A stretch of DNA of 64,000 bases from Hymenolepis diminuta (GCA_900708905.1 CAADRB010000037.1:431188-495187), one strand, 5' to 3'; counted from the first letter of the stretch, positions 39,801 to 48,252 are shown. The notes: a model not told the origin generated them from the letters alone. Numbers and translations are program-made.

Positions 39801-42800
39801 AAGGCGTTTCAATGTGAGGTTTTTGTGTGAGGGATTGAACATGGAGGTATGTGTGACTGTGACGAGGCATTTCGGTCAGGCACAATAAGAGATAATAAGT
39901 AGTGGTATGTTTATATACAGGGGAAATAAGGGAGGTTAAGAGAGTGGTCCTAGAATCGGAATTCTTGGTTTGGAGCGGTGACTTGTTGCTGTTGTTGTTG
40001 AAGTTGTTGTTGGTGTTGGCGACGTTGCATCGTGAGCATATCCACTAAAATCGCGTTAGTTGTGAGTGTTTGAGCTAGAAGGCTGCTGGACTGGCCATTG
40101 TTCCCACTGTTATTTGCAACTGCCGTAGCCAAGGTGGGGTCAAGAAAGTGAGACTGGGGGTAAACAATCGGCATCCCCCCAACTGTCCCAAATTGGTTAA
40201 TGACTGAATGAGGAGGTGAAGGGGGTGGAGGATCAGCAGGGAGTGGGGGAAGGGGAGCGGCTAAGTGATTTGATGGAAGGTCATACGTGGGACACTCAGA
40301 GTAAACACTACTGCCTGTCCTTACTTCTGGACCACGTCGGGTGGTGTCTGTCCAATCCCCGTTTTGCATCAACCGACGCTTTTCTGTTGAGATATCACAT
40401 GAATGGTTTCCAATGGCTTCCAAGTGGCTCTGAAATTGTCGCTGTGGGCTTGATTCAAGAACATGGTAGTCTGGGAACTTTGGTAGTCCAGCATTGGATA
40501 CCAATGGATAGACAGTTTTGGATGGGCTTTTCGGGTATTGCTGTCGATGACGCACATAGAGTAAAATGTAGCCCATTAGAAAAAGCATTATAGTAGCTGT
40601 GAAGGTCCCCACTACTGCGCCAATTAGTTCCAAGATTGTAAACTTTTTCTGCAATGAGAAAAATAGAATAATTTTACTTCTCTTGACTACATCTGGGTCC
40701 AAATCACAAAAAGTTGGTTTAGACCTCCGAAGGTTAGATGTGTTTTCAAAAAGACTGCTTGTGATGACAAGTCAAAACAGAGCTAAATGGAGTAAGGATA
40801 CAAACCAGCTCCTTTTTCTGTCTCTACATCGCTTTTTCTCTTATGATTCACACCTCTCTTTTCTCATAGGCAACCCCTTTTGTTGGTTGACTTTTTTCAG
40901 CTCGTTAAAGGCTGGACAACTTGAGCTATACTGAGTCAGCTGGTAGCAGATTTTGAAACGGTAACTGCTTCCACTTTAAATATATTTAATTAAATCAGAT
41001 GCGATTAAAATAAGCGTTGCCTTTGGTGATCGTGTTTTAAATGCACATAAATTAGATAAAATTAAAATGATGAAATCCGTGATGAATCATCTCTTGGTTC
41101 CATCGTGGGTGTTGATGTTACCAATTTCGTTCATTCCGTCAGTGACTTATTAAGCTTCGGGAAACTTAGCCTTAAGGTTTTGATAAAGTGCAGAAATGAT
41201 CTACTTACCATAAAGAAGAATTCGTCAAGTCGGTCTGTCTGAAATCTTTGTTGTTCGCCTTCTAAATAGAATGTGTCACTAGAGGACGATTCCAGAGAAC
41301 TTCGTTTATCCGGGGACTGAGGTTTCACAGCTGAGTTTGTTGGTAATGTCGGCCATTTTAAGAACAAATCGGCACTTGTATTTCCATAGGTATCTATTCC
41401 CATACAGGTAAACAACTCTCCAGAATCCTCGCTATCACTTGTTGAATTCTTAGCAAGAAGAGAACGAGAAACAGACACCTCCACAACTCCTGGGGATATT
41501 TGTCTTAATCCCGATAGAGGAATAAGTCCAGCTCCCCATCGATCACGTCGGAACCAAGTTAATTGCATTTCTGGGGAGCCTTGAGCTGCACATTTGATGA
41601 GTATTCCAGCAGTTGTGTTGACAGCTTCACTGCCACCGACACGAAGACTAGTGAAATCAACCTCCAATGCTCTCATTTGGGGGGGTCCACAGTAAAAGTC
41701 ACTTGATGCGAGGGAAACGATCTGTTTTCCACGTAGTCGGCCTGGTGATTCACATATTGGATGATCATCATCAGGTTCAATCAATAATCGATCATCGTTG
41801 ATCATTGGAAAGGCATCATCATTATCTGCCCGCCGTTTACGTTGGAGGATCCGACTAAGCCACATGAGTTTGCAGTCACAAACAAATGGATTCTTTGCCA
41901 GGGAAAGGAATGACAGATTGCGGAAAAAGGGCTCGAACCGTGCATCAAGAGTGGTGAGGCTATTAGAGGTAAGGCGTAGAGTGGTAAGGGTTCCGGATTG
42001 TAGAAGAGGTCGAAAAACCTCAAAAGAAAGACTTCGAAGGCCACAATTTTGCATAGATAGGGAAGATACTGTGAGATTTTCAAATGCTTCGGCATCAAGA
42101 GTTAAACCCTGATTGTCATCCAGTCGCAGTAGATCCAATCGTAGGCCTGAGAATGTATTGCCCTGAATCCTAGATAGCGAGTTCTTTGATAAATCTAATT
42201 TAGTGAGACTATTTAGTCCACTAAAGGTCCGAGATTCGATTGCTCGAAGGCCACAGTCCATGATTGTTAGTTCCTGTATTTCACTACCAGGTAGCGAGTA
42301 GGAAGATATGTTTGGTCGGGAGAGAAATTGACTGTCGAACCGCTGGCTGACAATAATGACTTTTCGGATGCCTGAGGGGAGATCATTTGGGAGCATATGT
42401 AACCGACCTGCCTCTTGACAGGAGATAGAACCGTAGATACATCCATCACATATCTGACAGACTTCGTCCGCTCTTACTTCCCTACCTCGAACAGTGAGAA
42501 GCGGCAAAATGAGGTAGAGAATTGAGTTCATAGTGAAACAACGCCAGTCCATCTTGTGTCTGAAAAAGTGACAATTTTAACCGCATTAACTCCTGTCGTT
42601 ATGACTAAGCCTACACGTATTTGTCAAACTTGACCATTTGACTCAGCAACCTCGTTCTTTTTAATTACCTCGCGGCTTAAAAGTATTCAAAAGGTGCCAA
42701 TTTCAGAGCAGTAAAAACAAAAATGAGAAAGCAGAGAGGAGACAGTTCTAATGAGTTTAGAAAATTATTTTTTTCCTAGTTTTTCTCTCTTCAAAATATG

Positions 42801-43676
42801 CTGACTAAACTTCGAAGGCACAAACCAACCTCTTCTGCATAAGTTGTTGATAAGTTATTGCAGAAAACATAAAATGAAAAACCACTGGAAACTACAGCGG
42901 ATATTGATATAAAATCCAAAGCTCCACTTCCTCTATTTTATCAGTAGCATTTTTAGGGCTTAAAGTTATGGTTTAATATCCCGTTCTACATCGGAAACTA
43001 AATTTAAAACTAATAAAAATTACCTGTGTTTAAAATTTGAAAATTTTTATTCTTTTTAAGTAAATCACTAATTAGTTGGGCAAAGGGAATCTGATAATTA
43101 CAGGTTTTTTAGTCAAGCAAGTTAAAATCTTTGAGAGAGAAAGGTGGTGAAAGAAAACGACGAATGAATGAATCCAATTAGTGAAACTGGGCTTGAAATC
43201 TCTTCTCAAATGAGTCCTAATAACACCATAAAGCGATTGAGTAAAATCGAGAAAATTCAAGCAAGTATACAGAGGATCTAATTGAGCTTGAGGAAATTTC
43301 TTCGTAGTTTCTGAATGTCAAGAAAAGAAGGTGAGGAGAAGGAGGAGATTTTCCAGCATTAGTTAATCTGTATTCCTTACTTACTGTCTAATCTTATAGT
43401 CCCTTTGATTTAGGCATATGAGGAGGATTTTAGCTCTAAAAATGCCTTTTAGATTTCTGTGATTCGCTCTTAATGCGGCTAGACAAACTCAATCCGGTCA
43501 GATAAATTTCCCTTAGTTTCAATTCCAGACAGTGTGAGGATTGAGGGAGAATAGGAGCGCTTTTCATGCTTAGCAATCAGTGGGTGGGCGGTCAATAATT
43601 TTAATTAAAATTACTTTGTTAATTAAATACCTCCTTGGCGGCATCTCCATCTCATTTGCATTCCGGTGGTTAAAGT

Positions 43677-43713
<37 letters not shown>

Positions 43714-45450
43714 GAGAGTCGGCCAAAAAGGCAGCTTATGATTCAGGGTATGATTGGCATGCAACCTAATTAATCAGTCAACAACCTTGTGTGTGCATAA
43801 TAAAGGCCCTCGCCTATGAAAAAACGGTGTTTAAACTCGGTATGCCGAAAGATTCTGTCGGCCTTGGAGGATTGGGGCATTACAGATGCCTTCAAGGCAT
43901 CGTGGGTTATCAAAATTTGAGAAATTCACATGATCAACGCTTATAGTAAGCAATTCACTGCACCGGAGATGATAAATACTGAATCAGGATGCAGAAAACC
44001 GAAAGGTCATGGGATTTACAAGGCGGATTAGACCTTTAAGGCACTAAAGTTACGTTAAAAATGTGCGGTTTCCAAATTTTAGAGAGGGTGGTAATCTTAA
44101 TCTCGAAGACTGATTTTAATATAAAGAGAGATTAACTATCCAGTGCTCAGAAATAAGTGCCACAGATGCATGAAATATGTTGATACGTCAACGTCGATAT
44201 GAGGATATAGAAACAGGCTCAGTTCTAGACTAAGTCCGATGATGATCCATTCATTCAAAAAATGCAATTAAATAACCACTCACAAGTTCGAATAATTTAC
44301 TCCAGATAGTTAATCCATTGGAATATTTCAGGAGAAAGATTTAGAATTCTGCTACCTTTGTCAAAATCAATTTAAATATTTTTATTTGAAAGAAATTAAC
44401 AACCCAAAACTGTGATTTATCTATCGATTTATTTATCGATTCATCAATTATTGATCGAGCCATTGAAATTTCTGCCACTTCTTCTACTCTAAATTTAAAA
44501 ATGCATTTTTAGCATTTTTGATTGTGAAAATATAAACAAATTAAAATTTTTCGTACGAAGAAATCAATATTAATCAATACTTTTACCCAAACACTTTCAA
44601 ATTTAAAGTGAATTATTTTAAATTTCTCAATGATAGTAGCTGGATCTCACTATGCATCATTTTCCGTCCCCTTGAAGAATCTCCAATATTAAGATTTCAG
44701 CAATTCCTCCTCCAACTCGCATCTTGCGTGGGGGTTCACGGATTCTACTTACCGAGAGAAGTGTAAATAGCCCCCACGAGTCAATATGAATTTAAGCCAT
44801 AAAATTTAAGCTTTCTGAGAAATTTTCCGCCGTAACTTAGGGAGACATTAAGTTGAAAACTAAGAGATAAACAATTCACTTTCTCGTGTAGAGCCACGAA
44901 TGTTTAAATGCTTACTATATAATTCGAAATGTGTTTTTCGGTAATAAACCTGAAATCGTGCAGAGTGTTAGTCAGAGACGTTGCAGTCATAAGAGCTCCC
45001 TTTCAACTTCTAAATCGGCATTTCTAGTCCGATCCCGACTGAGGGTTGAGGAAGGGAATACAGTGCCATATTAACCGAATTAATTAACTCAGCAGACTTT
45101 AGCCCTAAAGTACCAGCAGACTTGATCATATTTTTGAGCAATCTGATTAATAATTCACTTCCTCCGTAATGTTGATTGGAATTTATTAAATAATTGGCAT
45201 GAGCACACGAAAATAAGTTTCCATTGTTTTAGCGGATTGGAAGGAGAGCACGAATTTAAATTTAAACAAAAGGTTGATGTCGTTTAGGTTGACATTTCCT
45301 TCGCAATTAATCAAACTTAATTTGTTATTTCTTTTTCAGGAAATTTGGAGTCCACTATTTCGAAATCTGGGTTTCATTTCACGAGTGATGAAAAAGCATA
45401 ATGAGGATCAGATTCGAGTAATAAAAGCGGGGAATTTCAGACGTCCTTAG
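740..45450 (+). CDS. Coiled-coil-type protein, nine-exon gene model
   Basis: I join exons 740-875, 1734-1855, 1934-2194, 8570-8781, 15853-15945, 19603-19647, 29850-29887, 39328-39389 and 45340-45450. All junctions are GT-AG, exit phases are 1,0,0,2,2,2,1,0, and the 1080 nt encode 359 residues plus TAG. The start is the first ATG after an in-frame stop at 701-703. The protein is charged and helix-prone: Glu/Gln/Lys/Leu-rich stretches near residues 1-30, 50-85 and 105-145, an acidic middle from exon 8570-8781, a Pro-rich linker and a basic C-terminus (ends FRRP). No catalytic motif, signal peptide or membrane segment is visible. I do not recognise the family; a scaffold or cytoskeletal/centrosomal role would be a guess. 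An AATAAA follows the stop by 20 nt. Exons up to 15945 are the firm part; the later four depend on phase agreement and could be misassigned. Confidence 0.55.
1734..1855 (+). CDS. Coiled-coil gene, exon 2
   Basis: The acceptor is GATTTATAG|CACCACG and the donor is GACGCG|GTGTGT. Entry phase 1 gives an open frame rich in Glu, Arg and Leu (KTEEESLMRRLKEVV), typical of coiled coil. It exits in phase 0. The next intron is only 78 bp, the shortest in the gene. Confidence 0.75.
1934..2194 (+). CDS. Coiled-coil gene, exon 3
   Basis: The longest exon (87 codons) lies between TATAAACAG|ATGAAATTG and TTTCTCCA|GTAAGT. It encodes a basic helical stretch (MKLQADRLAHLNAKGPRLKL), a Gly/Met break, a second helix (NKIKDLETRLRAKRVLIEEI) and a Ser/Thr-rich end. 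Phase 0 at both ends is consistent with neighbouring exons 2 and 5. It starts with an in-frame ATG, so an alternative start here is possible but not needed. Confidence 0.8.
2872..2944 (+). CDS. Coding-like exon that breaks the frame (cassette or incomplete model)
   Basis: The acceptor TTCTCTTGCAG and donor TTGG|GTGAGT are both strong. Only one frame is open, encoding LYDHILKDPALFCLMPKETE and four further residues, which looks like protein and enters correctly from exon 3 in phase 0. The 73 nt length makes it exit in phase 1. Joined to the next exon at 8570 this gives GGA then TGA, an immediate stop. Skipping it keeps the frame. It is either an alternatively used, truncating exon or it needs a companion exon of length 3n+2 in 2945-8569 that I could not find. 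Confidence 0.5.
3948..3969. repeat. (GA)n microsatellite
   Basis: An almost pure GA dinucleotide run of about 21 nt inside the large intron. Confidence 0.95.
4890..4985 (+). repeat. tRNA-like (SINE-type) fragment
   Basis: It contains GGTTCGACTCC at 4922-4932, which matches the polymerase III B box, preceded by AGAAGTCAT as in the copy at 36.25 kb. No A box is clear and no tRNA cloverleaf folds by eye, so a decayed tRNA-derived SINE is likelier than a tRNA gene. Confidence 0.35.
8570..8781 (+). CDS. Coiled-coil gene, exon 4 of the model
   Basis: The acceptor CCATTTTAG immediately precedes GAT GAA GAA AAC; the TAG of that acceptor is itself an in-frame stop, so the coding part must begin here in phase 0. 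The exon encodes an acidic N-terminal part, a Ser/Pro linker (CPSLPPNSPHFSFEELRQIL) and a Glu/Leu helix ending in EVYLRAG. The donor is GCAGG|GTAAAC, exiting in phase 2. Composition and the single open frame strongly suggest real coding sequence. Confidence 0.75.
8782..15852 (+). other. Large intron (7.1 kb); nothing coding seen
   Basis: AT-rich unique-looking sequence with only short chance ORFs. It carries a TTA microsatellite at 14978-14999. Confidence 0.5.
14978..14999. repeat. (TTA)n microsatellite
   Basis: Seven consecutive TTA/TAT units in an intron. Confidence 0.95.
15853..15945 (+). CDS. Coiled-coil gene, exon 5 of the model
   Basis: The acceptor CTTTTATCTTAG and the donor CTACT|GTAAGT bracket 93 nt, open when entered in phase 2. 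The product is hydrophilic and Pro-rich (DDEPPVQGPINREPPEKADA), probably a flexible linker, and it exits in phase 2. Two downstream exons, at 16191 and 19603, both accept this phase. Confidence 0.7.
16191..16290 (+). CDS. Candidate alternative terminal exon of the coiled-coil gene
   Basis: A strong pyrimidine-rich acceptor (TTTTTTCTTCAG) is followed by an exon that, entered in phase 2 from 15945, stays open for 33 codons and ends in TAA. It would give a C-terminus containing FLDSTPKLSKILMRLLGLGE and ending EVEPDI. An AATAAA lies at 16705-16710. It would be used instead of the exons from 19603 onward, giving an isoform about 51 residues shorter. Open stretches of this size after a decent acceptor also occur by chance in this window. 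Confidence 0.35.
16705..16710 (+). terminator. AATAAA downstream of the alternative terminal exon
   Basis: This AATAAA, in an AT-rich stretch about 415 nt after the TAA at 16288-16290, could serve the short isoform. AATAAA is common by chance here. Confidence 0.2.
19603..19647 (+). CDS. Coiled-coil gene, exon 6 of the model (45 nt)
   Basis: The acceptor TTTTAATTATAG and donor GGAG|GTAAGA enclose 45 nt that read FEKLAERIRAKMERR, a strongly helical, basic stretch continuing the coiled-coil character. Entry and exit are both phase 2, so the exon could be included or skipped without frame change. The short length limits certainty. Confidence 0.5.
21639..21660. repeat. (GA)n microsatellite
   Basis: Pure GA run of about 21 nt. 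Confidence 0.95.
24068..24210 (+). repeat. Local duplicated segment, copy 1
   Basis: Shares TGAGCC, ACAGT(C/T)ACAC, TTCGAT/TCCGAT, AGAGAG and the later CACCA-ATTCTTATTT blocks with 24460-24575, in the same order. Confidence 0.45.
24460..24575 (+). repeat. Local duplicated segment, copy 2
   Basis: Diverged partner of 24068-24210, in the same orientation about 390 nt downstream. Confidence 0.45.
27895..28030 (+). repeat. Dispersed repeat, copy A
   Basis: It shares blocks in order with 63350-63500: CAACAAAGC(G/A)GAAAA, TCAATAAGG, GGGAGGGGA followed by TGAAAAG-like sequence, and TGATTTTCG. The blocks are diverged. Confidence 0.45.
29850..29887 (+). CDS. Coiled-coil gene, exon 7 of the model (38 nt)
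   Basis: The acceptor CATTTTATAG and donor GTTCAG|GTATCT enclose 38 nt, open in phase 2 entry, encoding PPGYCRHIQECS. A second AG, at 29865-29866, would give a 20 nt version differing by exactly 18 nt and keeping the frame. The exon turns phase 2 into phase 1, exactly what is needed to connect 19647 to 39328. That fit is the main evidence; homology was not checked. Confidence 0.35.
33301..33337. repeat. CT-rich microsatellite
   Basis: Interrupted CT/CCT run; the complement of the GA repeats seen elsewhere in the window. Confidence 0.9.
36247..36310 (+). repeat. tRNA-derived SINE head
   Basis: TGGCGCAGTGG at 36249-36259 fits the polymerase III A box, and GGTTC at 36293-36297 is a decayed B box at tRNA-like spacing. 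The same A-box 14-mer (GGTGGCGCAGTGGT) recurs at 49374. Confidence 0.5.
38231..39052 (+). pseudogene. Degenerate Mos1/mariner-type transposase
   Basis: Pieces of a DDD-type mariner transposase appear in order but in shifting frames: KRSADPLRTPEF near 38388-38425; VLDMMDENPGK and GTIKNVFHQ in 38438-38560; TEVPTVMHAN near 38715; TVIVFGVV near 38760; YVFQQDSAPSHKALKTQDW near 38848-38905; and MNKDHLIKAWDGFRS to the TGA at 39052. The block that should carry the first catalytic Asp reads YEK instead of DEK. The second Asp (QQDSAP) is kept. The block with the third Asp (SPDLNPLDY in relatives) is missing between HHQV and the C-terminal part. Internal stops and several frameshifts mean it is inactive. 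I did not find terminal inverted repeats. Assignment is from remembered family motifs. Confidence 0.85.
39328..39389 (+). CDS. Coiled-coil gene, exon 8 of the model (62 nt)
   Basis: The acceptor CGTTTACATTCAG and donor GGGAAG|GTAAAT enclose 62 nt. Two frames contain stops; the third, phase 1 entry, reads EDEIDQQNRDKLSSVKVKKG and exits in phase 0. The charged Gln/Lys/Asp composition matches the upstream exons. It sits between the dead mariner transposase and the 3' end of the antisense LRR-Ig gene. Confidence 0.5.
39685..39690 (-). terminator. Polyadenylation signal AATAAA, LRR-Ig gene
   Basis: AATAAA on the minus strand lies about 260 nt beyond the stop, the first clear signal in that direction. 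It falls inside the proposed last intron of the plus-strand gene. Confidence 0.4.
39950..40648 (-). CDS. LRR-Ig gene, exon 2 (membrane helix and tail)
   Basis: The exon begins KKFTILELIGAVVGTFTA directly after the acceptor TTCTCATTGCAG and ends with NQEFRF and TAG-type termination at 39950. It encodes the membrane anchor and the entire cytoplasmic tail, which contains YSECPTYDLP, a proline cluster and a glutamine tract. The tail is low-complexity and probably diverges quickly. Confidence 0.88.
   Translation of the reverse strand, partial: KKFTILELIGAVVGTFTATIMLFLMGYILLYVRHRQQYPKSPSKTVYPLVSNAGLPKFPDYHVLESSPQRQFQSHLEAIGNHSCDISTEKRRLMQNGDWTDTTRRGPEVRTGSSVYSECPTYDLPSNHLAAPLPPLPADPPPPSPPHSVINQFGTVGGMPIVYPQSHFLDPTLATAVANNSGNNGQSSSLLAQTLTTNAILVDMLTMQRRQHQQQLQQQQQQVTAPNQEFRF
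39950..42552 (-). CDS. Kekkon-like LRR-Ig transmembrane protein (exons 42552-41209 and 40648-39950)
   Basis: Two exons join in phase 0 (TTTATG|GTAAGT to TCATTGCAG|AAAAAG) into 680 residues. In order: signal peptide (start at residue 1 or 8, core ILYLILPLLT); N-cap cysteines C32, C35, C38, C45; about five or six leucine-rich repeats at 91-220 (LTKLDLSKNSLSRI); C-cap cysteines C225, C227, C267, C288 (NPFVCDC); one Ig domain with C321, W333 and C383; a transmembrane helix at about 455-479; then RHR and a 200-residue cytoplasmic tail with Pro-rich (579-597) and Gln-rich (659-672) segments. Six N-glycosylation sequons are extracellular (N81, N159, N212, N312, N369, N391). Known relatives with this order are Drosophila kekkons and vertebrate LRR-Ig adhesion receptors, which act in neuronal adhesion or receptor modulation; this gene's own partner is unknown. 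Confidence 0.9.
40649..41208 (-). other. Intron of the LRR-Ig gene
   Basis: 560 nt with GTAAGT and TTGCAG ends on the minus strand. Reading through from exon 1 reaches a stop within about 26 codons, supporting splicing. Confidence 0.85.
41209..42552 (-). CDS. LRR-Ig gene, exon 1 (ectodomain)
   Basis: A single 1344 nt exon encodes the whole signal peptide, LRR and Ig ectodomain plus a Ser-rich stalk. It ends after DEFFFM at a perfect donor (GTAAGT), just before the membrane helix. One exon carrying all LRRs is common in this class of genes. Confidence 0.9.
42560..42570 (-). promoter_or_regulatory. Splice acceptor just upstream of the LRR-Ig start codon
   Basis: On the minus strand CACTTTTTCAG is followed by ACACAAG and then the ATG. 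Only 7 nt separate acceptor and start. The sequence fits either an intron in the 5' UTR or a spliced-leader trans-splicing site, a process known in flatworms. No upstream non-coding exon could be located. Confidence 0.45.
42571..45339. other. Upstream region of LRR-Ig gene, no gene seen
   Basis: It should hold the LRR-Ig promoter and any 5' UTR exon. It contains the long GA microsatellite at 43679-43718, about 1.1 kb upstream of the start codon. No TATA box is convincing. Confidence 0.4.
43679..43718. repeat. (GA)n microsatellite, longest in the window
   Basis: Thirty pure GA nucleotides (43681-43710) followed by AGGGAGAG. It lies upstream of the LRR-Ig gene and could be GAGA-factor-like sequence, though no function can be shown. 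Confidence 0.95.
45340..45450 (+). CDS. Coiled-coil gene, terminal exon
   Basis: A very strong acceptor (TTATTTCTTTTTCAG) opens an exon that reads in phase 0 for 36 codons to TAG, with RNLGFISRVMKKHNEDQIRV in the middle and a basic end. A polyadenylation signal follows at 45471-45476. Phase 0 is what the 39328-39389 exon delivers. The other two frames are also open for 15-19 codons, so the reading frame rests on the upstream join. Confidence 0.45.
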   Translation, partial: EIWSPLFRNLGFISRVMKKHNEDQIRVIKAGNFRRP

Positions 45451-45470
45451 CTTTTTTTTTCCTAATCTTA

Positions 45471-45476
45471 AATAAA
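45471..45476 (+). terminator. Polyadenylation signal AATAAA, coiled-coil gene
   Basis: AATAAA lies 20 nt after the TAG of the terminal exon, preceded by a T-run. This implies a very short 3' UTR if cleavage is close by. Confidence 0.4.
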
Positions 45477-45490
45477 AATGCATTTTATTT

Positions 45491-48252
45491 GGAGATGCAA
45501 AAATCAAATCATTCATTGTTTAGTCTACTAGTTATTAAATGGGATATTTTAGGATAAGTAGGAAAAAAGGGGAAATTATTTTTCCCTAAGTGGAAGACAG
45601 TGGGCTGTCTGTATGATGGTAATGTCATTTTTTGACTTAATTGAATACGATGCTCTTAGATACCATCGCCTCTGCTGTCAAGATGTCAACAGGAAATATT
45701 CACAAATAACCAACATGATGCATAATTTAGGTACAAGAGGAACATTTGCCCTAAGTAATTGGAATTTTCTTTTATTAGTAACTCCAATCAACGTCAAATC
45801 AGACTATCGCAAGATGTAATCACGTCTGAAGCGGAATTCAGAAGATTCTCATGTCTCCAGAACTTTTTAACCATCTCTTACTGTCACGAAGTCTTCTCTA
45901 TATTTTGCATCTGTTTATGCACATCTTTTTTCCACGCCTCATATCCGGTCCTCCTCGGTGATTAAGTTCGAATCCGGATTAACACAGAAACTTTTTTTTT
46001 ACGAGGGGTGGAGAGTGTATGTTTCACAATTTCAACTCCCATGGTGGATGAGTCAGGGGAAATGTATCATCTTGTTCTCTTTTTCCACCTAAAAACATTG
46101 TCTTCATGCTAGCAAAACAGGATTTTTCTAAAATGCTACCTCCAAGGCAGAGAGTGAGTCGAAATAATTGGCGCTGATACCATCTGAATTTTCTCAAATT
46201 TTTAAGAGAAAATTTCCATTTCCCTTCCTACAAAAGTAATTTTCGTAACGCATTTACATATATATTAGAGTTTTATTTCTTTCCTTTTCTAAAACAACTT
46301 GATTTTTTTTCAATTTTGATGGAAGAAATGAAAGAAAATACGATATTCAACCCTGATATTTAAAAAAAAACATGAACCGGTAGGTTAGAATCAAAAACCA
46401 GTTGCGTAGCTTAACTGAAGTACAAGTGAAGCCTGATAAAGTCTCTTTTCGAGAACTTCAGTTTCCAGCTCTTGTATAAATTTCAGAAATTTGATATAGC
46501 TGGACCCAAACGATCTAACGGAACAGGTGTTAGTTTTCGGTTTAAACTGACAGAAAATGTTTCTTTTTCTGGCAATTCTCAAATAAGAGAAAACCGTGCG
46601 ATTATTTACGAAAGCAACAGAAGATCAATTGAGTCCTTGGGTTTTCAGTTCTACTTCTGGACAACCTTGATAAACAATTTCAGTCGTTAAACAATGGGAC
46701 TGGTATTCAACTTTCTTTCATTAGAGAAATGTGCTTTAATTTATTACCATATTTAACCTTCTAAAATGAAGTTAATTTGCGTCAGGCTTAAATTGCCCAG
46801 TCAGCATTTTGGTTAGAAATTTCAGAGTGGAACTGCAGGCCGCAAAATAGGGTAAAGCAGTCGTTTTCGTTGCCTTCTATGATTTATCACCTAGCGGTAA
46901 AAAAGTGCTTCTTCTGTTTTGCTTTAAACTCAAAAGTCCCCCTCCCTCCCTCTCTCTCCCCGATCCCCTCTTTTCACCTTTCTCCAATCGTCCGATTCTA
47001 TCTCTCTCTTCACAAACTTAATTTTTTTCTTCTCCCATCCAGCTTAAAGCCGAAGATAAGGAAGAAGGTTTTATGAAACTACATGTGTAATGCTTTCAGA
47101 GTCATAAAAACGGTAGACGTCGCTCTAAGCACCCACCACAACGCGCCTTGGTGCTGTGATTGGCAGGTGAGATTACGCATTGCAAAATGTGAGGTCATGG
47201 TAGTTCCCGGCACCGCCCGTAACTTTGACATTAAAGAGATGATAAGGACAAGCCCTTAATCCTCTTTATCTGCTTTAATCGTTAAGTGAATTAACTAGGC
47301 ATTCTACCCTTCCTAGGTGGCCTATGTCCTAAACTCAAGTTCAAGACGTCACTGGAGTAATAAATTCAGTCATTTTAGTCAGACTTTTGCCTTAATTGTA
47401 TGACATTTCACAGATTTTACTATGCTCTGATGAGGGTATCATGGTCAAACCACCTAGACATGGGCATTTTACATCTTGTAAAGTTTAATATCTTTAAGTG
47501 ATCATCTTATGTAAAGGGTCATTCTCATACATTGATCGGAGGGCCAATAGCAACAGCAAACGTCAAAAGAACAAAATTTAATGGAATTGAATGAAGATGA
47601 AATGTGATGAAGTGAGATCTCTTTTTGCACTTTATGCAGGCAAATAGAAGCATCAATTTGGTGTTTTAAGTGGTCAGTTTAATTTATGAACTTATAACGG
47701 CGTTATGTGAGGTCAGTAGACTTGTGGTAATCTGATTGCGGATTTTGCAACCTTAGAGGTCATTTAATGAAACTCTCGGTCATTTCAAAGATTGTCCTGA
47801 AATCAAAACCTCTATTAAGAATGAAATGACATTTAAATGTGGACAAGATTTTTGATGCACAATTCCACGACCATCTCAAACAATGTTCCATCTGTGCTGA
47901 CTTAAACCTAGCATAAAATAGAAGAAGAGTTGATATTCTACCTCTACTGAAGGAACCAATTTAGCACTCAAATTTAGAAGAGAAAACCCAAAAACAAACA
48001 AGAATTTTGTGGAAATTACACCGAAAGTTATTATTTTAACTTAATTTAAATGGTTAAAACTGTGTACCTAGCAGAGAGAATATATGGAAGAAATATAGCA
48101 TGGAAAATACGAGTTGAATTCGCCGAATTTTATTGCTCCTACCGGAGAGGGAAACTGTGTTGGGGAGAAATGTTCCACAATTTCTAGGACGATAATGGAA
48201 AATCGAAATAGGTAAGTCTTAAAATGGTTAAATGGACTTGTCTTTCTCTAAT
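45491..48252. other. No gene seen; 3' flank of coiled-coil gene
   Basis: Short ORFs only, with a CT/CCCT-rich stretch near 46938-46975. Nothing with recognisable protein character. Confidence 0.45.

Noticed and set aside
40216..40593. Plus-strand ORF of 125 codons
   Set aside because: Antisense shadow of the LRR-Ig tail exon.
41798..42112. Plus-strand ORF of 104 codons
   Set aside because: Shadow of the LRR-Ig exon on the opposite strand; Arg-rich as expected from reverse reading.
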